Positions 8,698 through 17,726 of a stretch of DNA of 57,111 nt are shown here, piece after piece (the stretch's first letter is position 1; every line of letters begins with the position of its first letter). The stretch is from JAVKDP01 sp040222185 (GTDB lineage Bacteria > Bacteroidota > Rhodothermia > Balneolales > Balneolaceae), in contig JAVKDP010000070.1 of the NCBI GenBank assembly GCA_040222185.1, forward strand, positions 1 through 57,111. The letters are read 5' to 3'. Made by a program: the position numbers and the translations under genes. Under the pieces are notes generated by a model. It saw only the letters and a list, made by a program, of their open reading frames with translations, ran no database searches and was not told the origin of the DNA.

Positions 8698-10008
8698 TCA
8701 ATTACCTGTATAAACCAAGCCAATGCCACCTTCAGTTTTTCCTGAAGCTAAAGCGCTTTGAGATCTATAGCCCAACCCGGAAGTGATACTAAAGTCGCTC
8801 CGTGTACTCCCTGTAAAGCTCAGGTCCTTATAATAGAATGAGCGAATGTCTTCATTCATGTCTTTATAAGTAACAACAAGTTTATCTCCATCGCTTGCAA
8901 TTCCGGGAGTTTCGTTAGTAAAGAACGGAGTAAAATCGATATCTCCATTAGTACTTATTCCACCTCCGGAAGAAACTTCTCCATCATAACCACCGCCTGT
9001 GCCGAGCTTTAGTACTATAAGTTGATTGGTAGGAACCACATATATCGGCCCTGTTGGTTCATATAGCTCTCTAAAAGCTAAATAAATACTTCCATTATGT
9101 ACTGTTGCTGCTATACCGCTACCAGCAGTTGGCCAATTAGTACCTATGGCTGTAGGAGCTGAAAAATTTATACCATCAACACTTGTTCGAAAGTAAATCT
9201 TACCTGGTTCTATGTGGAATGGGTCATTTCGGTAGAAGAAATAGATTAAACCATTAAGTGAAGCGGCTCCAATAACTTCATCCTGTACTCCACAACAATT
9301 AATTTCATTTCCATTTGGGTCTTTTAGAACAGCGTTTGAGTAATAGCTGGTACCATTAGCAGAAATGCTTACCCGAGCTGTATACCAATCTTCCTGAACA
9401 TAATACACATATAATTTTGTTGAGCCTTGTATGTCGGTATGTACAACTGCAGCTGGTGAAAAATTAGATTTTGCCCCGGTTCCAAGATGGAGGTTTCCAG
9501 ACCAGCTATTTCCATTTAAGGAATAAGCATAAAATATATCCTTACTGTTATCACCTCGATAATAAGCGTAAAGTTTGTTATTGAACTTTACAACCGAAGG
9601 ACCATTATTGGATTTTGCGCCTGAAGCCGATCCGCTAAAATTAGAGTTGGTTGACCAGCCACCAGTTCCAGATGTGCTGTAAGATGTATATAGGTTTTTG
9701 AACCAATTACCTCTGTTTACATATTGAAATCTATCAGGTAAACCTGTGGAACCACCTGGGTTACCCCCACCAACTCCTCCACCCGGATCACCTATACATT
9801 CGTCTGTATCATCTCCGGGACCATCAAATATTGGAATGCAATCATCTTCGGGTGTCGGGAAGTCATTTTGAATATTTCCTATGTCATATGGCTGCTGTAC
9901 TTTTATACTTTGTTCATCCATTTGGTTAACCTGTACAGAAGAATCCTGACAGGTGAAAAGTAGTATGGACAAGAAAAGAAGAGCTAAAGAAGGGTTTCTT
10001 TTTTTCAT
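8698..10008 (-). CDS. lipoprotein with sialidase-like beta-propeller repeats
   Basis: A 436-residue lipoprotein. The signal peptide ends LLFTC, with C20 the probable lipidation site. A linker rich in Gly and Pro (about residues 70-92) leads into a repeated beta-propeller-like domain. The repeats carry LYAYYRG or LYVYY strands and Asp-box-like turns such as SLNGNSWS and SVDGINFS, as in sialidase/BNR propellers. I see no complete sialidase active site (no FRIP motif), so binding to glycans or surface polymers is as likely as hydrolysis. A good Shine-Dalgarno (AAGGAG) precedes the ATG. The gene is followed by the small secreted protein. Confidence 0.72.
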   Translation of the reverse strand: MKKRNPSLALLFLSILLFTCQDSSVQVNQMDEQSIKVQQPYDIGNIQNDFPTPEDDCIPIFDGPGDDTDECIGDPGGGVGGGNPGGSTGLPDRFQYVNRGNWFKNLYTSYSTSGTGGWSTNSNFSGSASGAKSNNGPSVVKFNNKLYAYYRGDNSKDIFYAYSLNGNSWSGNLHLGTGAKSNFSPAAVVHTDIQGSTKLYVYYVQEDWYTARVSISANGTSYYSNAVLKDPNGNEINCCGVQDEVIGAASLNGLIYFFYRNDPFHIEPGKIYFRTSVDGINFSAPTAIGTNWPTAGSGIAATVHNGSIYLAFRELYEPTGPIYVVPTNQLIVLKLGTGGGYDGEVSSGGGISTNGDIDFTPFFTNETPGIASDGDKLVVTYKDMNEDIRSFYYKDLSFTGSTRSDFSITSGLGYRSQSALASGKTEGGIGLVYTGN

Positions 10009-10241
10009 AATATCTCCTTGAATTATAATTTTTGACCTTTTTGGCTACTTACACTTCTATAGAATGTGTAAGAACGAAGATGAAATATGGAAAATTTAAA
10101 GAAAAAATCAATATTACCTGTTATTTAGATAATAAATCATTCATAAACAGCTCGCTTTTACTAAGTAATTAAGGTGTTAAATGATGTTTCCAAAAGCATC
10201 AATCTTTGATTTAGATCGTATTCGCATATCAAAAAAAGTCG

Positions 10242-11186
10242 ATGAAAAAGTTTCTGTGTCTTCTTCTGTTCTTAGTAACTTTAGTACCCCTATCCGCCCA
10301 GGAATTCGATAAAGTTGCAGTAGTTAATAAACTGGCTGACCTGATGAATCGGAATTATGTATTTCCTGGTAAAGGAGATCAAATGCATGACCTGATTAAG
10401 GACAAGCTAGAGAGTGGAGAGTATGCATCTTTTGATTCTGAACATGCATTTGCTACGCAGCTGGAATTAGATTTAAGATCGGTTATCAATGACAAACATA
10501 TTCGGGTTAGCTATGACCCAGAACGAGCACAAGCCATATTAAACAGGGATTTTGGAGAAGAGCGTGCAGGGCAGAATAATTTCGGATTCGAAGAGGTGAC
10601 TATACTGGAAGGTAATATTGGTTACCTGGATTTAAGAGGATTTGCAGATATTCGCTATGCCGAAGAGGTTGCCAAAGCAGCCATGGATAAGCTAATTAAG
10701 TCAGATGCTATAATCTTTGATCTTAGAAGGAATGGTGGCGGCTCTCCGAGTATGATCAGATTTATATCCAGCTATCTCTTTGGAAGTGAACCAGTTCATC
10801 TTAACACTTTTTACTGGAGACCTTCAAACAGTTTTTCAGAAACATGGACTAACCCTGAGTTTGCAAGTGTAACGAAGCCGGATATTCCCATTTATGTTTT
10901 AACTAGTGATTATACCTTTTCTGCTGCTGAAGAGTTTACTTATAACCTGAAAAATATGGAGCGAGCTACTATCATAGGAGAAGTTACAGGTGGCGGGGCA
11001 CATCCTGGTGGCCCGATGGTAATAACTGACGGCTTCTTAGTAAATGTTCCGCAAGGTAGAGCCATCAATCCCATTACAAATACAAACTGGGAAGGTGTGG
11101 GTATAAGCCCACATATCGCAGTACCAAAAGAAGATGCCCTGGAAACTGCTCTTGAGTTAGCAAAGCAAGCTCTGATTCAAAATTAG
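10242..11186 (+). CDS. secreted S41-family (IRBP/TSPc-like) serine peptidase
   Basis: A 314-residue protein. The signal peptide (residues 1-19) ends LSAQ. An N-terminal helical IRBP-like domain follows. The catalytic core has DLRRNGGGSPS (~160-170), a TSDYTFSAAEE block in which S227 is the expected nucleophile, and GEVTGGGAHPGG. There is no PDZ domain, which separates it from CtpA-type processing proteases and puts it with interphotoreceptor-retinoid-binding-protein-like S41 hydrolases. Substrates are unknown, probably small peptides in the periplasm. It is a single gene that ends one base before the convergent DUF2461 gene. Confidence 0.85.
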   Translation: MKKFLCLLLFLVTLVPLSAQEFDKVAVVNKLADLMNRNYVFPGKGDQMHDLIKDKLESGEYASFDSEHAFATQLELDLRSVINDKHIRVSYDPERAQAILNRDFGEERAGQNNFGFEEVTILEGNIGYLDLRGFADIRYAEEVAKAAMDKLIKSDAIIFDLRRNGGGSPSMIRFISSYLFGSEPVHLNTFYWRPSNSFSETWTNPEFASVTKPDIPIYVLTSDYTFSAAEEFTYNLKNMERATIIGEVTGGGAHPGGPMVITDGFLVNVPQGRAINPITNTNWEGVGISPHIAVPKEDALETALELAKQALIQN

Positions 11187-11187
11187 A

Positions 11188-11859
11188 TTATGAATCAAAA
11201 TTTCTTGTGAGTATTTCACTCATGTAGTCAAAGAAAGGCCGAACTGCCAGGAACACTTTTACTACTTCAAATATAAAGTCTTCAGAGAGTACTTCTTCGT
11301 CAGAGAAATGATGCTCAAAGTAAAATGATTTATATCTAATGAGATCAATATTTGGGTGATCTTTGTCAAATCCCCGTGGGGCAGTTTTAACACTCTGTCC
11401 TTTTAATTCAGAAAAGACTTCTTTGAATTGAGGATCATTCAAAATGTCTCTTAAAGGTTGAGCATCGTGAGCCAGTTCATCCCGGATCAGCTTTAAGTCA
11501 TCCGGGTTTGGTTGCCAAAACCCACAACCAACAAAATTACTGCCTGGTTGAAGATGCAAATAATATCCACCTCGAAGCCAACGGGTTGCTCTTCTGAGAC
11601 TGGCGCCAATATGGGTTTTATAAGGCGGTTTGCCTTTAGCAAAACGGACGTCATTATAGATTCTGAACATCGACTTTTTACCGGATTCATTCTCGATATC
11701 GTCAACTTTATTCATCTCGGTTATCAGAGAGTCCATAAAGCCAGCTACGTTGGCATAAGCTTCTAAATAGGTTGGTTTATTCGCATTGAACCAATCACGG
11801 TTGTTATTAGCGTTAAGTTCTGTTAGGAAATGGTAGGTTTCTGAATTAATTCGGCTCAT
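11188..11859 (-). CDS. DUF2461 family protein
   Basis: A 223-residue cytoplasmic protein matching DUF2461 (TIGR02453). Diagnostic features are NNRDWFNANK near residue 20, FRIYNDVRFAKGKPPYKTHIG (written here only as a landmark) around residues 65-85, GGYYLHLQPG, and PRGFDKDHP around residue 160. The family is widespread in bacteria and fungi and has no assigned reaction. Length and motif order are normal, so the gene appears intact. It converges with the S41 peptidase gene with no room for a separate terminator. Confidence 0.87.
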   Translation of the reverse strand: MSRINSETYHFLTELNANNNRDWFNANKPTYLEAYANVAGFMDSLITEMNKVDDIENESGKKSMFRIYNDVRFAKGKPPYKTHIGASLRRATRWLRGGYYLHLQPGSNFVGCGFWQPNPDDLKLIRDELAHDAQPLRDILNDPQFKEVFSELKGQSVKTAPRGFDKDHPNIDLIRYKSFYFEHHFSDEEVLSEDFIFEVVKVFLAVRPFFDYMSEILTRNFDS

Positions 11860-11948
11860 AGCTTTTTTCTTAAAAATGCTTTCTTTGATTCAGGCATTCA
11901 AATTAATGGTACAAAATGGAATATTCTGGTTCCGTCTGGACTCAAGGG

Positions 11949-12578
11949 CTACCTGGTTTTTTTCCCTTCCAGTAGTAACTCAATGGTCTTATTAATTCTC
12001 CGGGCACGAGTTTCGTCTTTTTTCGCGTCTTCTATCCAGCCAACATATTCTCTTTTATGGCTGAACGCTAATGATTCAAAAAATGCCAGCGCTTTTGGAT
12101 GTCGGGTTAACTCCTGTTTTAAATCTTCTGAAGGAGTAACGGTTTTAGAAACCCGATCAACTCCCGGAGGGTCTTGACCGAATTTGGATGGTTTTTTTCT
12201 TTCATCCTTGTGAACTAATCTCATACTTGACCAATCTTCGTTAATCGAAATTAAACGAACGGGTTCAAATCCAAATGAGTTGATAGCAGCCCAGCTTGAA
12301 TCACGGTTAAGGTCTGTTTCAATACTGCCGGATTTTTTTGGGTAGCTAACCCAAAACATTCCATTTTCTTTTCTTCGTTCATCAGCTTTAGGAACCAACT
12401 GGGTAAGTTCGCTTTCATTTTGCGTGAAAAGAATAACCGAATCGAACTCTTTTTCTTTAGAGGGAGAAAACTCAATCCTGACTCCCTCAAAAAGAGGATG
12501 AATAGAAGGATTCGAATTCATAAGAAGTACAGAATACTCATCCTTAATTTGAAGTTTTTTAACAAGCGGATTATCCAA
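11949..12578 (-). CDS. two-domain protein: DUF3052-like domain fused to YdeI/OmpD-associated domain
   Basis: A 209-residue protein with two recognisable parts. Residues about 10-125 resemble DUF3052 (VILFTQNESEL, FWVSYPKKSGSIETDLNRD, ending NEDWSSMRL). Residues about 140-205 match the YdeI/OmpD-associated family (RHPKALAFFESLAFSHKREY, WIEDAKKDETRARRI). YdeI-like proteins have been linked to protection from bacteriocins or cationic peptides, but the mechanism is unclear. The two domains usually occur as separate proteins or in loosely similar fusions. No frameshift or internal start suggests that this is an artefact. Confidence 0.78.
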   Translation of the reverse strand: MDNPLVKKLQIKDEYSVLLMNSNPSIHPLFEGVRIEFSPSKEKEFDSVILFTQNESELTQLVPKADERRKENGMFWVSYPKKSGSIETDLNRDSSWAAINSFGFEPVRLISINEDWSSMRLVHKDERKKPSKFGQDPPGVDRVSKTVTPSEDLKQELTRHPKALAFFESLAFSHKREYVGWIEDAKKDETRARRINKTIELLLEGKKTR

Positions 12579-12780
12579 AGCTAATTTGAAAAGTGAAATT
12601 TAAATTCCATAGGAGTTTAACAATTTTGAAGGGAAAAAAATCCTGGTTTCTTTAAGAAATTAAAAAGCTTTCTAAACTTCATTTTCTGTCCTTTTAATTT
12701 TGGCTGATTCTTCATTTATTAGCTGTTCCGTTTTGGGTGAGAACAGGTAGGAAAAGTAGAATTTTTAATAAGCTATATAG

Positions 12781-13941
12781 ATGAAGAATAGAAAACTGAG
12801 AATGGGAATGGTTGGTGGTGGAGTAGGTGCTTTTATAGGAGCTGTTCATCGCCTGGCTGCAAACCTTGATGGTCAAATAGAGTTAGTTTGCGGAGCTTTC
12901 AGCAGTAACCCCGAAAAGTCCAAACAAACCGGCGAAGAGCTTTACCTTGACGCATCAAGAGTCTATGGTTCATTTAAAGAGATGATCGAAACAGAAGCTG
13001 GTTTACCGGAAGATATTCGAATGGATTTTGTATCTATTGTTACTCCAAACCACATCCATGCAGAACCTGCGTTACTGGCACTTGAACATGGTTTCCCGGT
13101 TATCATCGATAAGCCTCTTTGCTTTAATATGGAAGAAGCGTTTGCCATCCAGGCTAAAGTGAAGGAAACGGGGCTTCCATTTGCTCTTACCCATACATAC
13201 ACTGGTTACCCTATGGTAAAAGAAGCTCGACAGTTAGTTAAATCCGGGAAGCTAGGATCGGTAAGAAAAATTATGGTTGAATATCCCCAGGGCTGGCTGG
13301 CAGAAAAGATAGAAGACTCTGATCAAAAACAAGCAGCGTGGAGAACAGACCCTGCTCGTTCGGGCAAAAGTGGAGCTTATGGAGATATCGGCACGCATGC
13401 TGCAAATATGGCTGAGTATGTATCCGGATTAAATATTACCAAAGTTCTTTCTCAACTCACTAAAGTTGTACCGGGAAGGTTGTTGGATGATGATGCAAAT
13501 GCACTATTAGAATTTGAAGGCGGAGTTCCGGGTGTACTTTCAGTTTCCCAGATATCAGCTGGAGAAGAGAATGCTATTAAAGTTCGTGTATATGGAGAAA
13601 AAGGAGGATTAATCTGGACTCAACGAGACCCAAATACACTCCTGGTAACCTGGAATGATGAACCAGACCAGGTATATAGAACGGGCACAGGTTATGTCTC
13701 TGAGACTACACAGGCAAACTCAAGGACTCCGGCAGGACATCCGGAAGGGTATTTAGAAGCTTTTGCAAATATATATCGAAATTTTTCAATGCATTTGAGG
13801 GCTCATTCGGCTGGAGAAATACATAATATGGAAATCTATGACTATCCAGAGATTGATGATGGTGTTCATGGGATGTCGATGGTTGATGCAGTAGTTGAAT
13901 CAACAGAAAAGGGAAATATTTGGGTTCAGGTAGCCCACTAG
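12781..13941 (+). CDS. Gfo/Idh/MocA-family NAD(P)-dependent oxidoreductase
   Basis: A 386-residue enzyme. The N-terminal Rossmann domain begins LRMGMVGGGVGAFIGAVH (GGGxGxFIG cofactor loop). SIVTPNHIHAEPALLALEHG and the active-site DKPLCF motif (EKP in many relatives) follow near residue 120. The C-terminal alpha/beta domain holds GAYGDIGTHAANMAEY, the usual site of the catalytic His. Family members oxidise hydroxyls of inositols, sugars and sugar acids. The TIM-barrel isomerase gene 30 bases downstream makes a polyol or inositol-type catabolic pair likely, but the substrate is not readable from sequence. Confidence 0.9.
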   Translation: MKNRKLRMGMVGGGVGAFIGAVHRLAANLDGQIELVCGAFSSNPEKSKQTGEELYLDASRVYGSFKEMIETEAGLPEDIRMDFVSIVTPNHIHAEPALLALEHGFPVIIDKPLCFNMEEAFAIQAKVKETGLPFALTHTYTGYPMVKEARQLVKSGKLGSVRKIMVEYPQGWLAEKIEDSDQKQAAWRTDPARSGKSGAYGDIGTHAANMAEYVSGLNITKVLSQLTKVVPGRLLDDDANALLEFEGGVPGVLSVSQISAGEENAIKVRVYGEKGGLIWTQRDPNTLLVTWNDEPDQVYRTGTGYVSETTQANSRTPAGHPEGYLEAFANIYRNFSMHLRAHSAGEIHNMEIYDYPEIDDGVHGMSMVDAVVESTEKGNIWVQVAH

Positions 13942-13971
13942 TAATCAGGATTTAAATAATATTGGAGTTTT

Positions 13972-15027
13972 ATGAAGACGATTAAAGGACCGGCAATTTT
14001 TTTAGCTCAATTTATGGATGATGTTGAGCCATTTAACAATCTAAAAAGTATTTGTGCATGGGCAGCTGACTTAGGTTACAAGGCAGTTCAAATCCCGAGT
14101 TGGGATGCTCGTGTTATAGACCTGGAAAAAGCTGGTACAAGCAAAGACTACTGCGATGAAATTAAAGGAATTGTAAATGAAGCAGGTTTGGAGATATCAG
14201 AACTTTCCACTCACTTACAAGGCCAGTTAGTTGCGGTTCACCCTTCGTTTGATACTATGTTTGATGGTTTTGCTCCTGAGCATCTTCATGGAAAGCCAAA
14301 AGAACGAACGGAATGGGCAAAGCAACAGGTGAAGCATGCCGCTACAGCAAGTAAGCATTTTGGAATTGATGTGATGGCAAGTTTTTCAGGCGCATTAGCA
14401 TGGCCTTTTGTGTACCCATGGCCTCAACGTCCGGCTGGATTAGTTGAAAATGCTTTTGAAGAACTGGCAAAACGCTGGAAGCCTGTACTCGATCATTGTA
14501 AAAATGAAGGAGTAGATGTTTGTTATGAGATACATCCCGGTGAAGATTTGCATGATGGCGTAACCTTTGAACGCTTTCTGGAAGCTACCGGAAATCATGA
14601 TGCAGTAAAGATGTTATATGATCCAAGCCATTATGTGCTGCAACAATTAGACTATCTCCAACACATCGATTTTTATCATGAGTACATTCGCATGTTCCAT
14701 GTTAAAGACGCTGAGTTTAACCCAACAGGAAAGTCTGGTGTGTATGGCGGATACCAGGATTGGGTAGATCGCCCGGGTCGTTTCCGCTCTTTAGGAGATG
14801 GCCAGGTTGATTTCGCAGCTATTTTCTCAAAACTAAGCCAGTATGGTTATGACGGCTGGGCTGTTTTAGAATGGGAATGTTGTATCAAATCTCCTCAACA
14901 AGGTGCTGAAGAGGGAGCTCCATTTATCGATGCTCATATCATTAACGTTACCGAAAAAGCATTTGATGATTTTGCAGGAGGGGAAGTAGATGAGGCAACA
15001 AATCGTAAGATTCTGGGGATTGACTAA
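13972..15027 (+). CDS. sugar phosphate isomerase/epimerase, xylose-isomerase-like TIM barrel
   Basis: A 351-residue AP-endonuclease-2/xylose-isomerase-like TIM barrel. Metal-binding segments are visible in order: HLQGQLVAVHP, a CYEIHPGEDLHDG stretch with the conserved Glu, LYDPSHYVLQQLDY, FHVKDAEF, and a closing WAVLEWECC. A good Shine-Dalgarno (GGAG) precedes the ATG. Together with the upstream Gfo/Idh/MocA gene it resembles modules that interconvert inosose or keto-sugar intermediates. The extreme 3' end contains the strong ribosome binding site of the next gene. Confidence 0.9.
   Translation: MKTIKGPAIFLAQFMDDVEPFNNLKSICAWAADLGYKAVQIPSWDARVIDLEKAGTSKDYCDEIKGIVNEAGLEISELSTHLQGQLVAVHPSFDTMFDGFAPEHLHGKPKERTEWAKQQVKHAATASKHFGIDVMASFSGALAWPFVYPWPQRPAGLVENAFEELAKRWKPVLDHCKNEGVDVCYEIHPGEDLHDGVTFERFLEATGNHDAVKMLYDPSHYVLQQLDYLQHIDFYHEYIRMFHVKDAEFNPTGKSGVYGGYQDWVDRPGRFRSLGDGQVDFAAIFSKLSQYGYDGWAVLEWECCIKSPQQGAEEGAPFIDAHIINVTEKAFDDFAGGEVDEATNRKILGID
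14976..14983 (+). promoter_or_regulatory. strong Shine-Dalgarno inside the upstream coding sequence
   Basis: AGGAGGGG lies six bases before the ATG at 14990, within the last codons of the isomerase gene. It fixes the start of the following gene and predicts re-initiation or coupled translation. Confidence 0.75.
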
Positions 15028-15616
15028 CTCCAGGAAACTATTGTTCTTATTTTTATTTGTTTTTATTACCACTAAAGTTTCTGCACAGCAATCGGATAAA
15101 GACATTCTCAATACAAAGTTAAGTCAGTATTTCGATTTATTAAGTAATGAGAACTATGTTGAAATGATGGACTATGTTTACCCGAAGGTTTTTACAATAG
15201 TTCCAAAAGAGGAAATGATAAAAGCATTTGAAGAAGTACTTGATGGAATGAAGTTTGCTTTCTCAGATATGGAGATTCAATGGATTGAACCTGTTTTCTC
15301 TGAAGATTTTCAACTTGTTAAGTATCTATCCAGAATAGAGATAGTTCTTATATCTGAGGATGTCAAGAGTAGTATAGTTCTAAATAGTATGGCTGCATAT
15401 TTTGAGAATGAGGATGGGTTTAGTAATCTGGAAGTAGATACGGATAATTTCAAAATCAGTGGCAATATGGGGAAATATATTCTTGCGATCTCTGAAGATG
15501 AATATCCCGGATGGTATTTTATGGAGTTTGATCAAGATAATCCCCAACTATTGAATCTTTTGCTGAGTTCAGATTTAATAGAGTCCGTAAAAAAGAGAAT
15601 TTCCGCAGAAAAATAA
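14990..15616 (+). CDS. secreted protein of unknown function coupled to a sugar-catabolic pair
   Basis: A 208-residue protein whose first 38 bases overlap the isomerase gene in another frame. The start is supported by the AGGAGGGG Shine-Dalgarno. A hydrophobic signal peptide (LLFLFLFVFITT, ending SAQQ at about residue 34) predicts export. The mature domain is acidic and aromatic, with no cysteine and no catalytic motif. Its first half (KLSQYFDLLSNENYVEMMDYVYP) looks like the helical start of a small alpha+beta NTF2-like barrel, but this is only a visual impression. It may modify or sense the polyol handled by the two upstream enzymes, or be an unrelated passenger. Confidence 0.7.
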   Translation: MRQQIVRFWGLTNSRKLLFLFLFVFITTKVSAQQSDKDILNTKLSQYFDLLSNENYVEMMDYVYPKVFTIVPKEEMIKAFEEVLDGMKFAFSDMEIQWIEPVFSEDFQLVKYLSRIEIVLISEDVKSSIVLNSMAAYFENEDGFSNLEVDTDNFKISGNMGKYILAISEDEYPGWYFMEFDQDNPQLLNLLLSSDLIESVKKRISAEK

Positions 15617-15705
15617 AAAGTGAGCAGAATTGTTTAATCATAATTGTTGGTAGTACTACTAAATACTATTAATTTCAGTATATCCATTCATTAATAAATC
15701 AGACC

Positions 15706-16494
15706 ATGAGAGAATACAGACCTGGGAAAGTACTGCTTTTATTCGTGCTTACTTTATTTATAGCTACAGCTTGTAGTGATACCGGAAATGATATAGAACA
15801 AGAGGTAGCTCCGGATATTCCGAACCTATCAGAGGGTTTGCCTGATTTTGGTTTCTTTAAAACGAAGGTAAGCAAAGAACTATCAAAGGTATCTGGAGAA
15901 AACTTTGACATAGCTGCAGCCCTAACGGCTTCAGTTGAGGCAATTATGACAGGCTTTAGTACACTTCCAGTAAGCTTTACAACCACTGCACAAGGTGTTG
16001 ATGCATCATTCGAAAATGGAATCTGGACCTGGAGTTATACCTACGGAGAAGGCGGTTCCTCTATTACAATTCGCCTTACAGCAGAAGTTCAAATAGTGCA
16101 GACCAATTGGGCTATGTATATCTCGGCATCTAGCCAGGAGGTTACATTTGACGACTATAAGTTCATGGATGGTTTTGTAAAAAATGCATCGAATGCAGGA
16201 GAATGGAACTTCTACAGTTATGAGGAAGAGTCCGATGACCCAATAATGAGTTATACCTGGGATATCGTTAGCGATACAAATGCTACATTTACCGTTACTT
16301 TTGATGAGTCGTCATTTTCCAGCTTAACTTATGTGAAAGCAATTCCTGACAATACAATTACATTGACCAATGGAGATTCTTCTAACACCGTGATTTACTG
16401 GAATTCAGAAACAGGCACAGGATACTACGAGTTATCGAACCAGGGCAAAGTTTGCTGGGATGAAAACGGTGATAATGTAGATTGCCCGGTTTAG
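15706..16494 (+). CDS. lipoprotein of unknown function
   Basis: A 262-residue protein with a signal peptide ending IATAC (C23 the lipidation site) and an acidic spacer after it. The rest is rich in Thr, Ser, Trp and Tyr in alternating beta-strand-like runs (NGIWTWSYTYG, LTAEVQIVQTNWAMY), suggesting an all-beta surface or periplasmic domain. I do not recognise a family. The last residues include VCWDENGDNVDCPV, where two Cys could form a disulphide. It converges with the 411-residue barrel gene with a 4-base overlap of stop codons. Confidence 0.72.
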   Translation: MREYRPGKVLLLFVLTLFIATACSDTGNDIEQEVAPDIPNLSEGLPDFGFFKTKVSKELSKVSGENFDIAAALTASVEAIMTGFSTLPVSFTTTAQGVDASFENGIWTWSYTYGEGGSSITIRLTAEVQIVQTNWAMYISASSQEVTFDDYKFMDGFVKNASNAGEWNFYSYEEESDDPIMSYTWDIVSDTNATFTVTFDESSFSSLTYVKAIPDNTITLTNGDSSNTVIYWNSETGTGYYELSNQGKVCWDENGDNVDCPV

Positions 16495-17726
16495 TTATTT
16501 AGAATCTCAGTGAGGAAGCCAATCATGAGCCTGTTATTGGTCTCATTGGTTAATCCTACAGTTCCATAAGAATACTTCCCAACAATCTGGGCGTTTTTAC
16601 CGATGCCATAACCTAGTTGTATGGTTCCCTGCCAGTTAAGATTCTCAGATATGAAATCCAGCTTATCTTTTTGGGATCTCCAATAAGCATAGGTATCTAA
16701 TCGGGCGGTGTATTTCTCTGAAATCGGAATGATATATAACAAACTTACGAATGGTTCAAAGAATTGGCTTTCTTTCAAATCCGGGTCTTCAGATTCGGTA
16801 AAGTACATTGCGGTTACACCAACATTGAGATAAGGTTTGAGCCGTAACCTGGGGTATCCATAAGACAATTTTTGTACATAAACGTCAAAAGGGTTGTCTT
16901 TAATAACTCCCCGATAAGAAACCCTTCCCATTACCCGCTGTTCCTTTTCATTCACCGAAGTTTGATAAGAAGCATTAATACTCCACTTATCATTGATGTC
17001 GAAATAGATTGGAGTTACCTGTAGATAGGAGGCTACATCGTTGATATCCGTGGAAAGTAGCCCCTCAATTTCAAAAGAGAGGTTTTTAATATTGAAGAGG
17101 TTAAATGATTTAGCGAAATCAATATAGTTGCCCGGGTTAACAGAATCGGATTCAGAATCTCTCCAGCCTGCATCAAACCGATCATAATAAATTGATTTAT
17201 ATTTACCCAACGAATTAATAAGGTCATCTCTGCCTGCCGATGATAAGGTAACGGAGCTATAATCAAGGCTATTCAGTGCGTCTTTTTTTAATAAGGCAAA
17301 GTTCCCATCATCTAATGGGAATTGAATATCATTTTCTGCCTGAATCCTTAATAGTTTTGTGTTTTGGAAAAACCACTCAATATCTTGTTTTGTTTTCATT
17401 TCGAGTGAAATGAATATTGAACTCGGACTGTAAGACAGTTTTTGTTTTATCCTTTTCAAGTAGGGCTCATCCGAATCATCTGATTTTCTAAAAACCGATA
17501 AACCGGTTACTTTTAAGTCAGTTTGATCTTGAAATGAAGCTCCGTTAGGCAAATCATTAACCTGGATTTGAATAACTAAAGAAATGCCTCCGGACTTTCC
17601 TGTTAAAGTATTTTCTCGAGCAGAGACTGTAAAATCGTTAACATCAGTTACTGTTTGCGCTTCTGCAGTTGCAGAAAGTGAACTAAAGAAAAGGAATGTC
17701 AGAATTGAGAAGGTCTTCATTTTCAT
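16491..17726 (-). CDS. secreted protein with probable outer-membrane beta-barrel C-terminal domain
   Basis: A 411-residue protein with a Sec signal peptide (residues 1-24, ending AEAQ). Residues about 30-190 form a non-barrel domain with no motif I recognise. From about residue 200 the sequence consists of ~10-residue amphipathic strands separated by short turns (KWSINASYQTS, VMGRVSYRG, LKPYLNVGVTAMYF, TIQLGYGIGKNAQIVGKYSYG), typical of an outer-membrane barrel. It ends in NN, not an aromatic residue, which is unusual. The gene overlaps the 87-residue upstream ORF by four bases (ATGA), so the two products are likely made together. Confidence 0.75.
   Translation of the reverse strand: MKMKTFSILTFLFFSSLSATAEAQTVTDVNDFTVSARENTLTGKSGGISLVIQIQVNDLPNGASFQDQTDLKVTGLSVFRKSDDSDEPYLKRIKQKLSYSPSSIFISLEMKTKQDIEWFFQNTKLLRIQAENDIQFPLDDGNFALLKKDALNSLDYSSVTLSSAGRDDLINSLGKYKSIYYDRFDAGWRDSESDSVNPGNYIDFAKSFNLFNIKNLSFEIEGLLSTDINDVASYLQVTPIYFDINDKWSINASYQTSVNEKEQRVMGRVSYRGVIKDNPFDVYVQKLSYGYPRLRLKPYLNVGVTAMYFTESEDPDLKESQFFEPFVSLLYIIPISEKYTARLDTYAYWRSQKDKLDFISENLNWQGTIQLGYGIGKNAQIVGKYSYGTVGLTNETNNRLMIGFLTEILNN

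Noticed and set aside
8698..10008. Calling the lipoprotein a true sialidase
   Set aside because: Asp-box-like turns are present, but no FRIP motif or Arg triad is seen, so only the propeller fold is supported.
12251..12275. GGTTCAAATCC sequence resembling a tRNA T-loop
   Set aside because: It is inside the coding sequence of the YdeI-like fusion, with no cloverleaf possible nearby.
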